Assembly: GCF_030209575.1 (NCBI RefSeq)
Contig: NZ_JARVRS010000001.1
Coordinates: 1,302,001 to 1,366,000 of the forward strand
From: Leifsonia sp. fls2-241-R2A-40a
GTDB lineage: Bacteria; Actinomycetota; Actinomycetes; Actinomycetales; Microbacteriaceae
Length of the DNA: 64,000 bases
Direction: 5' to 3'
Of the stretch, positions 1-7,974 are shown one piece after another (within the stretch, counting starts at the first letter, position 1; each line of letters starts with the position of its first letter). The position numbers and the translations under genes were made by a program. The notes beneath the pieces are model-generated. The model saw only the letters and a list, made by a program, of their open reading frames with translations, was not told the origin of the DNA and did not search any database.

Positions 1-473
1 GCCTGGCCCTGCAGCTCGCCGACCTTCTCGTTGTCGTACGCGACGTAGTAGTCGACGTCGTTGGTGTTGAGGATGAGGCGGTCGTACGCGATGACGGTCG
101 CGCCGGCGTCGTGCGCGGCCTTGGCCTGCGCGGCGAGCTGGCCACCGTCGACGGCGCCGATGATGACGACCTTCGCACCGTTGGTGATCATCGACTGGAT
201 CTGCGACTGCTGGTCGGAGACGCCCGAGCCACCGGCGTACTGCACGTCGCCCTTGAAGCCGGCCTCCTTGAGACCGTCGGTGAACAGGCCACCGGCGAGA
301 ACCCAGTTCTCCGAGGTCTTGGTCGGGAGCGCGACGCCGATGGTGGCTCCCTTGTCGAAGCCGGAGGCGGACGAGCCGTCGCCCGAACCGCTGCGGCTTC
401 CGCCGGAGCAGCCCGTCAGGGCGAGCGCGGCGGCAGCTGCGACGGCCACTGTCGCGAGTGCGATTTTGCGCAT
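1..473 (-). CDS. Sugar ABC transporter substrate-binding lipoprotein, C-terminus beyond window
   Basis: Extracytoplasmic binding protein of a CUT2-type (xylose/multiple-sugar) ABC importer. Only the first 157 codons are present; the gene runs off the left edge. The N-terminus has a lipoprotein signal peptide (MRKIA then an Ala/Leu-rich stretch) ending in lipobox LTGC with Cys22 as the lipidation site, followed by a Gly/Ser linker. The mature part starts as a periplasmic-binding-protein fold (TIGVALPT, then YDRLILNTNDVDYYVAYDN, which resembles ChvE/XylF proteins). It is the last gene of a run ATPase-permease-binding protein, 56 bp after the permease. The sugar itself cannot be told from sequence. 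Confidence 0.9.
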   Translation of the reverse strand, partial: MRKIALATVAVAAAAALALTGCSGGSRSGSGDGSSASGFDKGATIGVALPTKTSENWVLAGGLFTDGLKEAGFKGDVQYAGGSGVSDQQSQIQSMITNGAKVVIIGAVDGGQLAAQAKAAHDAGATVIAYDRLILNTNDVDYYVAYDNEKVGELQGQ

Positions 474-529
474 TGCTATCTACTTTCTCTGTGTGTTGGG
501 GTGTGTTGCAGGGTGGGAAACGAAAGTCG

Positions 530-1873
530 TTACTTGGTGAGGGACCGCGAGGTGTCTTCGGCGCCGTCCCCGGTGGGCAGGACCGCGGGCTGCTCCGCTG
601 CCGCGGCGTCGACGCGCTGCGTGCGGTCGCGGTTGAACATCCTGCCGATCAACGACGGGCCACCGCGACGCTTCGAGTAGACGTCGATGCCGACGGCGAT
701 CAGCAGGACCAGGCCCTTGATGATCTGCACCTTGTCGCTGGTGACACCGAGCAGCTGGAGGCCGTTGTTCAGGACGGCGATGACCAGACCACCGATGATC
801 GATCCGGCGACGGTACCGATACCGCCGGAGACTGCGGCGCCACCGATGAAGACGGCGGCGATCGCGTCCAGCTCCCAGCCCAGACCGTCCTGCGGACCGG
901 AGGACACGGAGCGGGCGACGGCGATCATCCCGGCCAGCGCGGCGAGGACCGACATGTTCATCATGACGAAGAAGTTGATGCGGCGGATCTTCACACCGGA
1001 CAGCTCGGCGGCGTGCCAGTTGCCACCGACGGCGTAGATGTGACGACCGAAGATCGTGTTCCGGGTGATGAACGAGTAGAGGATGATCAGCACGCCGAGG
1101 ATGACACCGGCAACCGGGAAGGACGTGCCGACACGGCCGCTGCCGAACAGCACCGCCGCGTAGACCACGACCGCGTCGAGGATGACGACCTTGAAGACGC
1201 TGACCCAGAGCGGGGCCTTCTCGGACCCCATCTTGGCCTGCTTGCGGCGGGTGCGGACCTCGGCCAGGGCGATGACGACCGCGATGATCAGGCCGAGGAG
1301 CAGGGTGGAGTTGTTGAAGCCGGTGTTGGGGCCCCACTCCGGGAGGAAGCCGCCGCCGATGTAGGTGAAGCCGTCCGGCACCGGGATGGTGTTCGCGTTG
1401 CCGATGAGCTGGTTGAGGCCTCGGAAGATGAGCATGCCGGCCAGCGTCACGATGAAGGCCGGGACGCCGACATAGGCGACCCACCAGCCCTGCCAGGCGC
1501 CGATCACGACGCCGACGAGCAGGCCGAGCACGATGGCCAGCGGCCACGGGACGTTCCAGTCGGTCATCGACTTGGCGACGATGATGCCGACGAGGGCGGC
1601 GACCGAGCCGACCGACAGGTCGATGTGCCCCGCGATGATCACCATGACCATGCCGATGGCCAGGATCAGGACGTAGACGTTCTGATTGACCAGGTTGATC
1701 AGGTTCACCGGCTCGAGGGTCTTGCCTCCGGTGAGGATCTCGAACAGGACGATGATGACGACGAGGGCGCCCAGGATGCCGAACTGGCGGCCGGTCGACT
1801 GCCCCCCACCGAACATCATGCCGAGGTCGCGGATGCCTCCGGACTTCTTCTTCTCAGCGGTCTGTGTGGTCAT
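530..1873 (-). CDS. Sugar ABC transporter permease (BPD_transp_2 family)
   Basis: Membrane channel subunit of the sugar importer, 447 residues with about ten hydrophobic segments. Family hallmarks include GHIDLSVGSVAAL in the first third and the GRHIYAVGGN...AAELSGV loop that contacts the ATPase. The ATG at 1873 is chosen because it lies 2 bp after the stop of the ATPase gene; the open frame extends further upstream but would overlap the ATPase. The C-terminal tail of about 40 residues is hydrophilic and cytoplasmic. XylH and GguB are the closest family names, but the substrate is not determined. Confidence 0.92.
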   Translation of the reverse strand: MTTQTAEKKKSGGIRDLGMMFGGGQSTGRQFGILGALVVIIVLFEILTGGKTLEPVNLINLVNQNVYVLILAIGMVMVIIAGHIDLSVGSVAALVGIIVAKSMTDWNVPWPLAIVLGLLVGVVIGAWQGWWVAYVGVPAFIVTLAGMLIFRGLNQLIGNANTIPVPDGFTYIGGGFLPEWGPNTGFNNSTLLLGLIIAVVIALAEVRTRRKQAKMGSEKAPLWVSVFKVVILDAVVVYAAVLFGSGRVGTSFPVAGVILGVLIILYSFITRNTIFGRHIYAVGGNWHAAELSGVKIRRINFFVMMNMSVLAALAGMIAVARSVSSGPQDGLGWELDAIAAVFIGGAAVSGGIGTVAGSIIGGLVIAVLNNGLQLLGVTSDKVQIIKGLVLLIAVGIDVYSKRRGGPSLIGRMFNRDRTQRVDAAAAEQPAVLPTGDGAEDTSRSLTK

Positions 1874-1875
1874 GG

Positions 1876-3423
1876 TTATCGAGTCACCCTCTTCTTGGCG
1901 GAAGTCATGCTTTTCAGGAGAGTCTCGGGGGTCGCTTCCGCAATGGGGAGCTCGTTGGTGATCTGACCCTCGAAGATCGTGTAGATGCGGTCGGAGATGC
2001 CGAGCAGTTCCGGCAGTTCGGACGAGATGACGATGACGCCCTTGCCCTGTGCGGCGAGCTGCTGGATGATCCCGTAGATCTCGAACTTGGCGCCGACGTC
2101 GATGCCGCGCGTGGGCTCGTCCAGGATGAGGATGTCCGGATCGGTGAACATCCACTTGGCCAGGACGACCTTCTGCTGGTTCCCACCGGAGAGGGTGGAG
2201 ACGCCGCGGTCAACGTCGGGAGTGCGGATGCGCAGGAGCTTGCGGTACTCGTCGGCGACCGCGTACTCCTGCAGGTCGTCGACCACGCCGCGCTTGGCGA
2301 TCTTCTTGAGCTTCGCCGCGACGACGGACTGCTTGATGTCGTCGAGGAGGTTGAGACCGAGCACCTTGCGGTCCTCGCTGACGTAGGCCATGCCGTTCTC
2401 GATCGCCTCGGAGACGTTGCGGACCTGGATCTCCTTGCCGTCCTTGTAGATCTCGCCCGACACCCAGTTGCCGTAGGAGTGGCCGAAGACGCTCATCGCG
2501 AGCTCGGTCCGGCCGGCGCCCATGAGGCCGGCGAAGCCGACGATCTCGCCTCGGCGGACGTAGAAGCTGGAGTTCTTGACGACCAGGCGATCGGAGATCT
2601 GGGGGTGCTGGACGATCCAGTCCTTCACCTCGAAGAACTTCTCGCCGATATTCGGGGTGCGCTCGGGGAAGCGGCTCTCGAGCGTGCGGCCGACCATGCC
2701 GCGGATGATGCGGTCCTCGTCGACGCCGTCCGCCTTCACGTTGAGCGTCTCGATGGCGCGGCCGTCGCGGATGATGGTGATCTCGTCGGCCACCTGCTCG
2801 ATCTCGTTGAGCTTGTGGCTGATGATGATGGAGCTGATCCCACGACCCTTCAATCCCAGGATCAGATCGAGGAGGTGCTGCGACTCGGCTTCGTTGAGCG
2901 CTGCGGTCGGCTCGTCGAGGATGAGGAGCTTGACGTTCTTGTTGAGCGCCTTGGCGATCTCGACCAGCTGCTGCTTGCCGACACCGATGTTCTTGATCTG
3001 GGTGTCGGGGTTGTCGGTGAGGCCGACGCGCGCGAGCAGTTCGACGGCACGGGTCTTGGCGGCCTGCCAGTCGATGACTCCGCCGCGCGCGGGCTCGTTG
3101 CCGAGGAAGATGTTCTCGGTGATCGAGAGCTCGGGGATGAGCGCGAGCTCCTGGTGGATGATTACGATGCCCTGCTGCTCGCTGGACTTGATGTCCTTGA
3201 AGCGCATGACCTCGCCTTGGTAGACGATGTCGCCGGAGTAGGTGCCGTACGGGTAGACGCCGGACAGGACCTTCATCAGGGTGGACTTCCCCGCGCCGTT
3301 CTCGCCGCAGATCGCGTGGATCTCGTCAGCGTGCACGGTGAGGGAGACATCCTCGAGCGCCTTGACCCCAGGGAACTCCTTGGTGATCGCGCGCATCTCC
3401 AGGATGACTGCGTTCGACGGCAT
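1876..3423 (-). CDS. Sugar ABC transporter ATP-binding protein with two ABC domains
   Basis: Energises the sugar importer. The 515 residues hold two tandem ABC domains, the layout of XylG/MglA/GguA. Domain 1 has Walker [10 protein letters not shown] (residues 40-48), a variant signature IGVGKQQL and Walker [12 protein letters not shown]. Domain 2 has a degenerate Walker A (GLMGAGRTE), a good signature LSGGNQQK and Walker [13 protein letters not shown]. This asymmetry is normal for CUT2 ATPases, where the second site is inactive. An AGGAGC ribosome site precedes the ATG. It is the first gene of the operon; its promoter faces the ROK repressor gene upstream. Confidence 0.93.
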   Translation of the reverse strand: MPSNAVILEMRAITKEFPGVKALEDVSLTVHADEIHAICGENGAGKSTLMKVLSGVYPYGTYSGDIVYQGEVMRFKDIKSSEQQGIVIIHQELALIPELSITENIFLGNEPARGGVIDWQAAKTRAVELLARVGLTDNPDTQIKNIGVGKQQLVEIAKALNKNVKLLILDEPTAALNEAESQHLLDLILGLKGRGISSIIISHKLNEIEQVADEITIIRDGRAIETLNVKADGVDEDRIIRGMVGRTLESRFPERTPNIGEKFFEVKDWIVQHPQISDRLVVKNSSFYVRRGEIVGFAGLMGAGRTELAMSVFGHSYGNWVSGEIYKDGKEIQVRNVSEAIENGMAYVSEDRKVLGLNLLDDIKQSVVAAKLKKIAKRGVVDDLQEYAVADEYRKLLRIRTPDVDRGVSTLSGGNQQKVVLAKWMFTDPDILILDEPTRGIDVGAKFEIYGIIQQLAAQGKGVIVISSELPELLGISDRIYTIFEGQITNELPIAEATPETLLKSMTSAKKRVTR

Positions 3424-3463
3424 CGTCGCTCCTTGCGGTGCTCGGGAATGGATGTGCCTAAGT

Positions 3464-3493
3464 AGTAAACGCTATGTTCGCGCTTGTCGTCAA
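3464..3493 (-). promoter_or_regulatory. Promoter of the sugar transporter operon, possible ROK operator
   Basis: On the minus strand TTGACG (3493-3488) and TTTACT (3469-3464) are separated by 18 bp, a good sigma-70-like promoter 40 bp upstream of the ATPase start. The flanking TTCACT and AGTAGTAAAC elements are AT-rich against a GC-rich background and could be bound by the adjacent ROK repressor; that binding is inference. Confidence 0.5.
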
Positions 3494-3531
3494 ATAGTGA
3501 AGACAACGATGCGATAACGGATGAGGGTTTC

Positions 3532-4719
3532 TCACTCGTTCCCGGCGAGTGCGCCTTGGATGACGATCGCCGCAGCGCCCAGCGACTCGGCCCTGTCGCC
3601 CAGAGACGACACCCGTACCGTCGTGGTGTCGGCGATGATCGGGATGGCGTTGTGCTGGATCCCGTGCCGGATCGGGTCGAGCAGCGCGTCGCCGAGGCCG
3701 ACCAGCGGGCCTCCGATCAGTACGAGCTCCGGGTTGATGACGTTGGCGATGTTGCCGATCGCCTGCCCGACGGCCGTTCCGGCGTCGCTCACCACGCGCA
3801 GCACGGCGGGATCCTTCTCCAGCCCACGGCGCAGGATGTCGCCCGCGGTACGCGTCCCGCTCCCCCTCCCGAGCGACTCCAGCATCACGCTGGTCGAGGC
3901 GACAGTCTCGAGGCATCCGCGGTTTCCGCAGCGGCAGATGACGCCGTGCTCGGCGACCGGTGTGTGCCCCAGCTCGCCGGTGATCCCGAGGAACCCGTAG
4001 TACGGCAGGCCGTTCAGGATGAGGCCCGCGCCGATCCCGGTGCCGATCTTGACGAAGATGAGGTTCCGCTCGCCGCGGTTCTCGCCCCAGGTCACCTCGG
4101 CGAGCGCCCCGAGGTTCGCATCGTTGTCGACGACGACGGGGAAGCCGAACACGTCCTCCAGTTCGCGCCGCGTGATCCCGACCCATTCGGGAAGGATCGC
4201 GCCCTGCAGCACCGTGCCCGTGCGACGGTCGATCGGACCGGGGATGCCGACGCCGACGGCGAGCACCGACTCCCGGTCGTGGCCGCCCTGCGCCAGCATC
4301 CTGTCCAGCAGCGCCGCGGCCTCCCCCACCGCGCCGAGCACGTCGTAGCCGGGCTCCAGTGCGACCTGCTCCTCGGCGATGACGTGGTAGCCGAGGGTCG
4401 ACAGCACGATCCGCACGTGGCGGCGACCGAAGTCGACGCCGACCGCGATGTCCCCAGTGTCGGTGAGCTGCACGAGGAGGGCGCGCCGGCCGCTCGAGGT
4501 GACGGGAGACGTCGCGACGACACCCTTCGTCGCCATGTCACGGACGATGTTGGACACGGTGGCGGTGGACAGGCCGGTCCCGCGCGCCAGCTCAGCCTGG
4601 GTGGACGGTCCATTGGCCAGGAGGAACTCGACGAGTCGCTCCTGGTTCAAGTGCCTCAGTGCGCCCTGCGACCCCGGATTGCGTGCGCCACGAGGAATCA
4701 GCCCCGGAGTGGCGGTCAT
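3532..4719 (-). CDS. ROK-family transcriptional repressor
   Basis: Likely sugar-responsive repressor of the adjacent transporter operon. The 395 residues carry an N-terminal winged helix-turn-helix (about 22-75, with TQAELARGTGLSTATVSNIV) and a ROK sugar-kinase-like domain. Visible hallmarks are the nucleotide-site VGVDFG (94-99), the IGTGIGAGLI loop, ELGH (249-252) and the zinc motif CRCGNRGCLE (262-271). ATG 4719 is used because the helix-turn-helix begins soon after it; the longer open frame upstream is a shadow of the shikimate dehydrogenase-like gene. It reads in the same direction as the transporter genes, 108 bp upstream of them. Confidence 0.92.
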   Translation of the reverse strand: MTATPGLIPRGARNPGSQGALRHLNQERLVEFLLANGPSTQAELARGTGLSTATVSNIVRDMATKGVVATSPVTSSGRRALLVQLTDTGDIAVGVDFGRRHVRIVLSTLGYHVIAEEQVALEPGYDVLGAVGEAAALLDRMLAQGGHDRESVLAVGVGIPGPIDRRTGTVLQGAILPEWVGITRRELEDVFGFPVVVDNDANLGALAEVTWGENRGERNLIFVKIGTGIGAGLILNGLPYYGFLGITGELGHTPVAEHGVICRCGNRGCLETVASTSVMLESLGRGSGTRTAGDILRRGLEKDPAVLRVVSDAGTAVGQAIGNIANVINPELVLIGGPLVGLGDALLDPIRHGIQHNAIPIIADTTTVRVSSLGDRAESLGAAAIVIQGALAGNE

Positions 4720-4830
4720 AGCGATAAGAGTGAATGATCGCGCTGTTGGAGTCAAGCTGTGAACGCAAGAGTCGACCCCGGAGTGGGTTACAACTTCGTC
4801 ACATCGGCGCCGGCTGCGATGATGGAGGGC

Positions 4831-5646
4831 ATGCCCATCCTGAACAAGGACATGCAGGTCTGCATCTCCCTCGCCGGTCGACCGAGCAACATCGGCACGC
4901 GGTTCCACAACTTCCTCTACGACGAGCTGGGACTGAACTTCGTCTATAAGGCGTTCACGACCGACGACCTGGAGGGCGCGGTACGCGGCATCCGGGCGCT
5001 CGGCATCCGCGGGTGCTCCGTCTCCATGCCCTTCAAGGAGGCGATCATCCCCCTGGTCGACAACCTGGAGCCGTCGGCCGTCGCGATCGAGTCCGTGAAC
5101 ACCGTCGTCAACGAGGACGGCCTGCTCACTGCATCCAACACGGATTACGAAGCCGTCGCCCAGCTGCTCGCCGAGCACGAGGTCGATCCCGCCCAGCGCG
5201 TGCTGCTGCGCGGCTCCGGCGGAATGGCCAAGGCGGTCGTCGCGGCGTTCCGCGGCGCGGGCTTCGACGACCTCACCGTGCTCGCGCGCAACGCGGAAGC
5301 CGGCCCGGCCCTCGCCGAGCGGTACGACTACCAGTGGGTCGCGCACGACCCGGAACCCGACTTCGACGTCATCGTCAACGTCACCCCGCTCGGGATGCGC
5401 GGCGATGCGGAGGACGTCCTCGCCTTCGAGCAGCCGTACATCGAGCGTGCCACCACGGTCTTCGATGTGGTGGCCTTCCCGTCGGAGACGCCGCTGATCG
5501 TCGCCGCTCGGGCCGCGGACACCGCGGTCATCACCGGCGCCGAGGTGATCGCCCTGCAGGCCGCCCGCCAGTTCGAGCGGTACACCGGCGTTCGCCTGAC
5601 GCCGGAGCAGGTGGCGCGCGCCTCCGCGTTCTCGCGCGCCGAGTAG
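4831..5646 (+). CDS. Shikimate 5-dehydrogenase-like NAD(P)-dependent oxidoreductase
   Basis: AroE-family protein of 271 residues with the two-domain fold of shikimate/quinate dehydrogenases. Substrate-site motifs are visible: SVSMPFKEA (VTxPFK type), ESVNTVV and SNTDYEAV. The nucleotide-binding loop is RGSGGMAKA, close to the usual GxGGAxxA. ATG 4831 gives the family-typical N-terminus; an in-frame GTG at 4759 would add 24 residues, mostly low-complexity, so it is less likely. The gene stands alone away from other aromatic biosynthesis genes, so it may be a paralogue with another hydroxy-acid substrate rather than the main pathway enzyme. Confidence 0.8.
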   Translation: MPILNKDMQVCISLAGRPSNIGTRFHNFLYDELGLNFVYKAFTTDDLEGAVRGIRALGIRGCSVSMPFKEAIIPLVDNLEPSAVAIESVNTVVNEDGLLTASNTDYEAVAQLLAEHEVDPAQRVLLRGSGGMAKAVVAAFRGAGFDDLTVLARNAEAGPALAERYDYQWVAHDPEPDFDVIVNVTPLGMRGDAEDVLAFEQPYIERATTVFDVVAFPSETPLIVAARAADTAVITGAEVIALQAARQFERYTGVRLTPEQVARASAFSRAE

Positions 5647-5733
5647 CAGGAAGGGCGCGGGCAATGCGCGCGAAGTGCTGCGCTCCGGGCGGCTCCGGAG
5701 TAGCTTGAGCGCGAACGTGAAGGAGCGTGGCGT

Positions 5734-5976
5734 ATGGGCATCGGAAGCGGCATCTTCATCTTCGTGGTCGGGCTCATCCTGGCGTTCGCGCTGCAGGTCG
5801 AGGTGAGCTGGATCGACCTGAAGACGACCGGTTACATCCTGATGGGGGCGGGGCTCGTGGTGTTCGCCATCTCGCTGGCGTTCGCCCTGCGGCGCCGACC
5901 ACGCACCACGGTCCGCCGCGACGGCATCGATCCGCTGACCGGCGAGCGGATCGAGCGGCGCACCGATGACTACTGA
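5734..5976 (+). CDS. Small two-TM membrane protein (DUF6458-like)
   Basis: Eighty-residue protein with two hydrophobic segments (about 5-19 and 32-50) followed by a basic, hydrophilic tail containing IDPLTGERIERR. The start ATG has an AAGGAG ribosome site 8 bp upstream, and a TAGCTT -10-like box lies at about 5701. Such short proteins with a GxGxFIFxxGLIL start are common in Actinobacteria and have no known function. The stop codon lies inside the open frame of the following regulator but before the preferred start of that gene. Confidence 0.75.
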   Translation: MGIGSGIFIFVVGLILAFALQVEVSWIDLKTTGYILMGAGLVVFAISLAFALRRRPRTTVRRDGIDPLTGERIERRTDDY

Positions 5977-5998
5977 GGCGCCGCCCTACGATGGCAGG

Positions 5999-6436
5999 AT
6001 GTCCGACGATCTCCTCGCTCTCGAGAACCAGGTGTGCTTCGGACTCGCCGTCGCGGCGCGCAGTGTCATCGCGCTCTACCGGCCGGTGCTCGAGCCGCTG
6101 TCGCTGACGCATCCCCAGTACCTCGTGATGCTCGCGCTGTGGGAGCGGGAGCCGCGATCGGTGAAGGATCTGAGCGAGACGCTGGCCCTGGAGCCGGCGA
6201 CCCTGTCGCCGCTGCTGAAGCGGCTGGAGGCGACCGGCTACATCGAGAGACGGCGCAGTGCGACGGACGAGCGGGCGCTCGAAGTGCGGCTGACCGCATC
6301 GGGACGCGCGCTGCGGGCCGAGGCCGAGAAGATCCCCGCGCGGATCGTCGAGCAGCTGGGGCTCCCCGTCTCGCAGCTGGAGGACCTCCGCGCGAGCCTG
6401 CACGCGATCATCGCGGCGGCGGGACGCACGACCTGA
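5999..6436 (+). CDS. MarR-family regulator of OhrR type
   Basis: A 145-residue winged helix regulator. The N-terminus LENQVCFGLAVAAR matches the OhrR signature in which the Cys (residue 13 here) senses organic hydroperoxides; the family then releases repression of a peroxiredoxin, Ohr. The recognition region is LALEPATLSPLLKRLEATGYIERRR. ATG 5999 places the Cys at the usual position; an in-frame ATG at 5966 overlaps the preceding gene. No ohr gene lies beside it, which is unusual. A general one-Cys MarR regulator is the alternative. Confidence 0.82.
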   Translation: MSDDLLALENQVCFGLAVAARSVIALYRPVLEPLSLTHPQYLVMLALWEREPRSVKDLSETLALEPATLSPLLKRLEATGYIERRRSATDERALEVRLTASGRALRAEAEKIPARIVEQLGLPVSQLEDLRASLHAIIAAAGRTT

Positions 6437-6442
6437 GCGAAG

Positions 6443-6474
6443 TGGACCCTGACCCACGGGTCACGGTCTACGCT
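6443..6474 (+). promoter_or_regulatory. MerR-type promoter with long spacer and palindrome
   Basis: TGGACC (6443-6448) and TACGCT (6469-6474) are 20 bp apart, longer than normal. The spacer holds the inverted repeat TGACCC-AC-GGGTCA (6450-6463). This is the classic layout of MerR-family promoters, in which the regulator binds the spacer and twists the DNA. It lies 17 bp upstream of the MerR gene, suggesting autoregulation. Confidence 0.65.
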
Positions 6475-6490
6475 GGCCGCGGAGGACGAC

Positions 6491-6889
6491 ATGAGGATCA
6501 GCGAACTCGCCGAACAGGCCGGTGTCACCGTGAAGGCGGTGCGCTACTACGAACGACTCGGGCTCGTGGCACCCCTGCGGCTCTCCAACGGGTACCGCGA
6601 GTACGGCGACGAGCACCTCCGCGCCGTGCTCGAGATCCGCGAACTCGCCGCCACCGGCATCCCGCCGGGCAAGGCCCGTCCCTTCATCGAGTGCCTCGGC
6701 TCCGGTCACGCCCACAGCGACGAGTGCCCGGCCTCCCGCGACGCCTACCGCGACGGCCTGGCCGAGCTGGATGCGGCGATCGCCTCCCTCGAGCGCCGTC
6801 GTGCCCTCCTGGCGAGCCGGCTCGACGGGGCGGAGCACCGCATCCCGGAGGCCGCCTACGGCTGCGGGTGCACGGTCGGCACGCCTTGA
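6491..6889 (+). CDS. MerR-family transcriptional regulator
   Basis: A 132-residue regulator. The N-terminal winged helix-turn-helix is clear (MRISELAEQAGVTVKAVRYY, then YERLGLV...GYREY), followed by a dimerisation helix. The C-terminal part has four cysteines (68, 79, 125, 127) and two histidines in CLGSGHAHSDEC, plus CGC near the end. These could bind a metal or sense redox state, but the pattern does not match a well-known metal sensor exactly, so the ligand is unknown. Its own promoter has the MerR-type long spacer. No obvious separate target gene follows within 130 bp. Confidence 0.88.
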   Translation: MRISELAEQAGVTVKAVRYYERLGLVAPLRLSNGYREYGDEHLRAVLEIRELAATGIPPGKARPFIECLGSGHAHSDECPASRDAYRDGLAELDAAIASLERRRALLASRLDGAEHRIPEAAYGCGCTVGTP

Positions 6890-7023
6890 CCGGCTGCACG
6901 GATCATCCCGTGGGATGACCTGCTCGCTACCTCCGGTCGATGCTTCCTCGCGACCGGGACGGTTGACTCGATGGTGTCGACCCGAGCTTGCGGCTCGGGA
7001 CCTCGACGCGAAGGGGGAGACCG

Positions 7024-7281
7024 ATGACGACACTGGGCCACGGACTGCGAAGCGCACCGACACTCGGTACGGCATCGGTCCCGGTGCGGCGGCGAGCGCG
7101 GGGGTTGCTCGCCGCCGTCACCGGCAACGCCTATCTGCAGCTGCTGGTGACGCTGATCGCCCTGGCCGCCGGAGCGGCCGCACTGGTGCTCGGCATCGGG
7201 CTCGTGCTCGACGTCTCCGTTCCGTGGATCTTCGACGACGAGCTGCACGCCCTGCGGGCGCTGCTGCCGCAACTCGGCTGA
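7024..7281 (+). CDS. Hypothetical single-TM protein
   Basis: An 85-residue protein, not recognised. It has a basic N-terminus (RRRARG) followed by one long hydrophobic stretch (about residues 33-62: LQLLVTLIALAAGAAALVLGIGLVL) and a short acidic tail. The ATG is preceded by GGGGGAGA at a good distance, which decides the start over an upstream in-frame codon. It sits between the MerR gene and a RibD-like gene with no shared operon signal. It is probably a membrane protein of unknown role. Confidence 0.6.
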   Translation: MTTLGHGLRSAPTLGTASVPVRRRARGLLAAVTGNAYLQLLVTLIALAAGAAALVLGIGLVLDVSVPWIFDDELHALRALLPQLG

Positions 7282-7310
7282 GCTGTCTGGCCGCCGGGCG
7301 CCCGTCGCTC

Positions 7311-7316
7311 TAGAGT
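7311..7316 (+). promoter_or_regulatory. -10 box for a leaderless or near-leaderless transcript
   Basis: TAGAGT ends 7 bp before the ATG at 7324, so transcription would start at or within one base of the start codon. Leaderless mRNAs with this spacing are common in Actinobacteria. No ribosome site is seen before that ATG. Confidence 0.5.
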
Positions 7317-7323
7317 CCGGTTC

Positions 7324-7884
7324 ATGGGACGGCTCATCTTCTCCGCCATCGCCTCGGTCGACGGCTACACCGTGGACTCCTCCGGCTCGTTCGACTGGGC
7401 GCGCCCTGACCCCGAGGTGCACTCCTTCGTCAACGACCTCGAACGGGATGTCGGAACCTATCTCTACGGCCGGCGCATGTACGAGACCATGAAGGTCTGG
7501 CAGGACCTCCCCGGCGCGGGCGACGACCCGGTGACCGCGGACTACGCGCAGGTCTGGCAGAGCGCGGACAAGGTGGTGTACTCGTCGACGCTGGGCGAGG
7601 TCACCACACCCCGCACGCGGCTCGAGCCCCGGTTCGATCCGGAGACGGTGCGCCGGCTCGTCGTCGACGCCCCTGGTCGGGTGTCCGTCGGCGGTCCGAC
7701 CCTCGCCGCGCGCGCTTTCGCCGCCGGCCTCGTGGACGAGGTGCTCCTCATCCTGGTCCCGGTGGCGGTCGGCGGCGGCACTCCGGCCCTGCCGAAGGAC
7801 CGGTTCCTCCGGCTCGACCTGCAGGAGGCACGACGCTTCGCGGGCGGCACGGTCGCCCTCCATTACGCCGTCGAGCGTTCCTGA
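7324..7884 (+). CDS. Dihydrofolate reductase-fold (RibD C-terminal) family protein
   Basis: A 186-residue protein of the RibD C-terminal/dihydrofolate-reductase fold. Family features are the start MGRLIFSAIASVDGY, the region GRRMYETMKVW, and the cofactor-site stretch VGGPTLAARAFAAGLVDEVLLILVPVAVGGG. Members are NADPH-dependent reductases, but most short stand-alone ones like this have no assigned substrate. It is not true folate DHFR. No ribosome site is seen; a -10 box directly before the ATG suggests a leaderless message. It is a single gene, not in an operon. Confidence 0.87.
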   Translation: MGRLIFSAIASVDGYTVDSSGSFDWARPDPEVHSFVNDLERDVGTYLYGRRMYETMKVWQDLPGAGDDPVTADYAQVWQSADKVVYSSTLGEVTTPRTRLEPRFDPETVRRLVVDAPGRVSVGGPTLAARAFAAGLVDEVLLILVPVAVGGGTPALPKDRFLRLDLQEARRFAGGTVALHYAVERS

Positions 7885-7974
7885 GGAGACCTCGACTTCT
7901 ACTTTCCAGGACGGGCGTCCAGCGCTACCCTGTGCCCGAAGGCCCGAGCCAGAACGGGCCGAGGAGTGTCCGCG

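Noticed and set aside
1864-3465. 533-codon plus-strand open frame across the sugar ATPase
   Set aside because: Acidic Asp/Leu/Val-rich mirror of a complete double ABC ATPase on the minus strand.
5683-5700. Hairpin CTCCGG-6-CCGGAG after the shikimate dehydrogenase-like gene as terminator
   Set aside because: Short stem, no T-run; too weak to call in GC-rich DNA.
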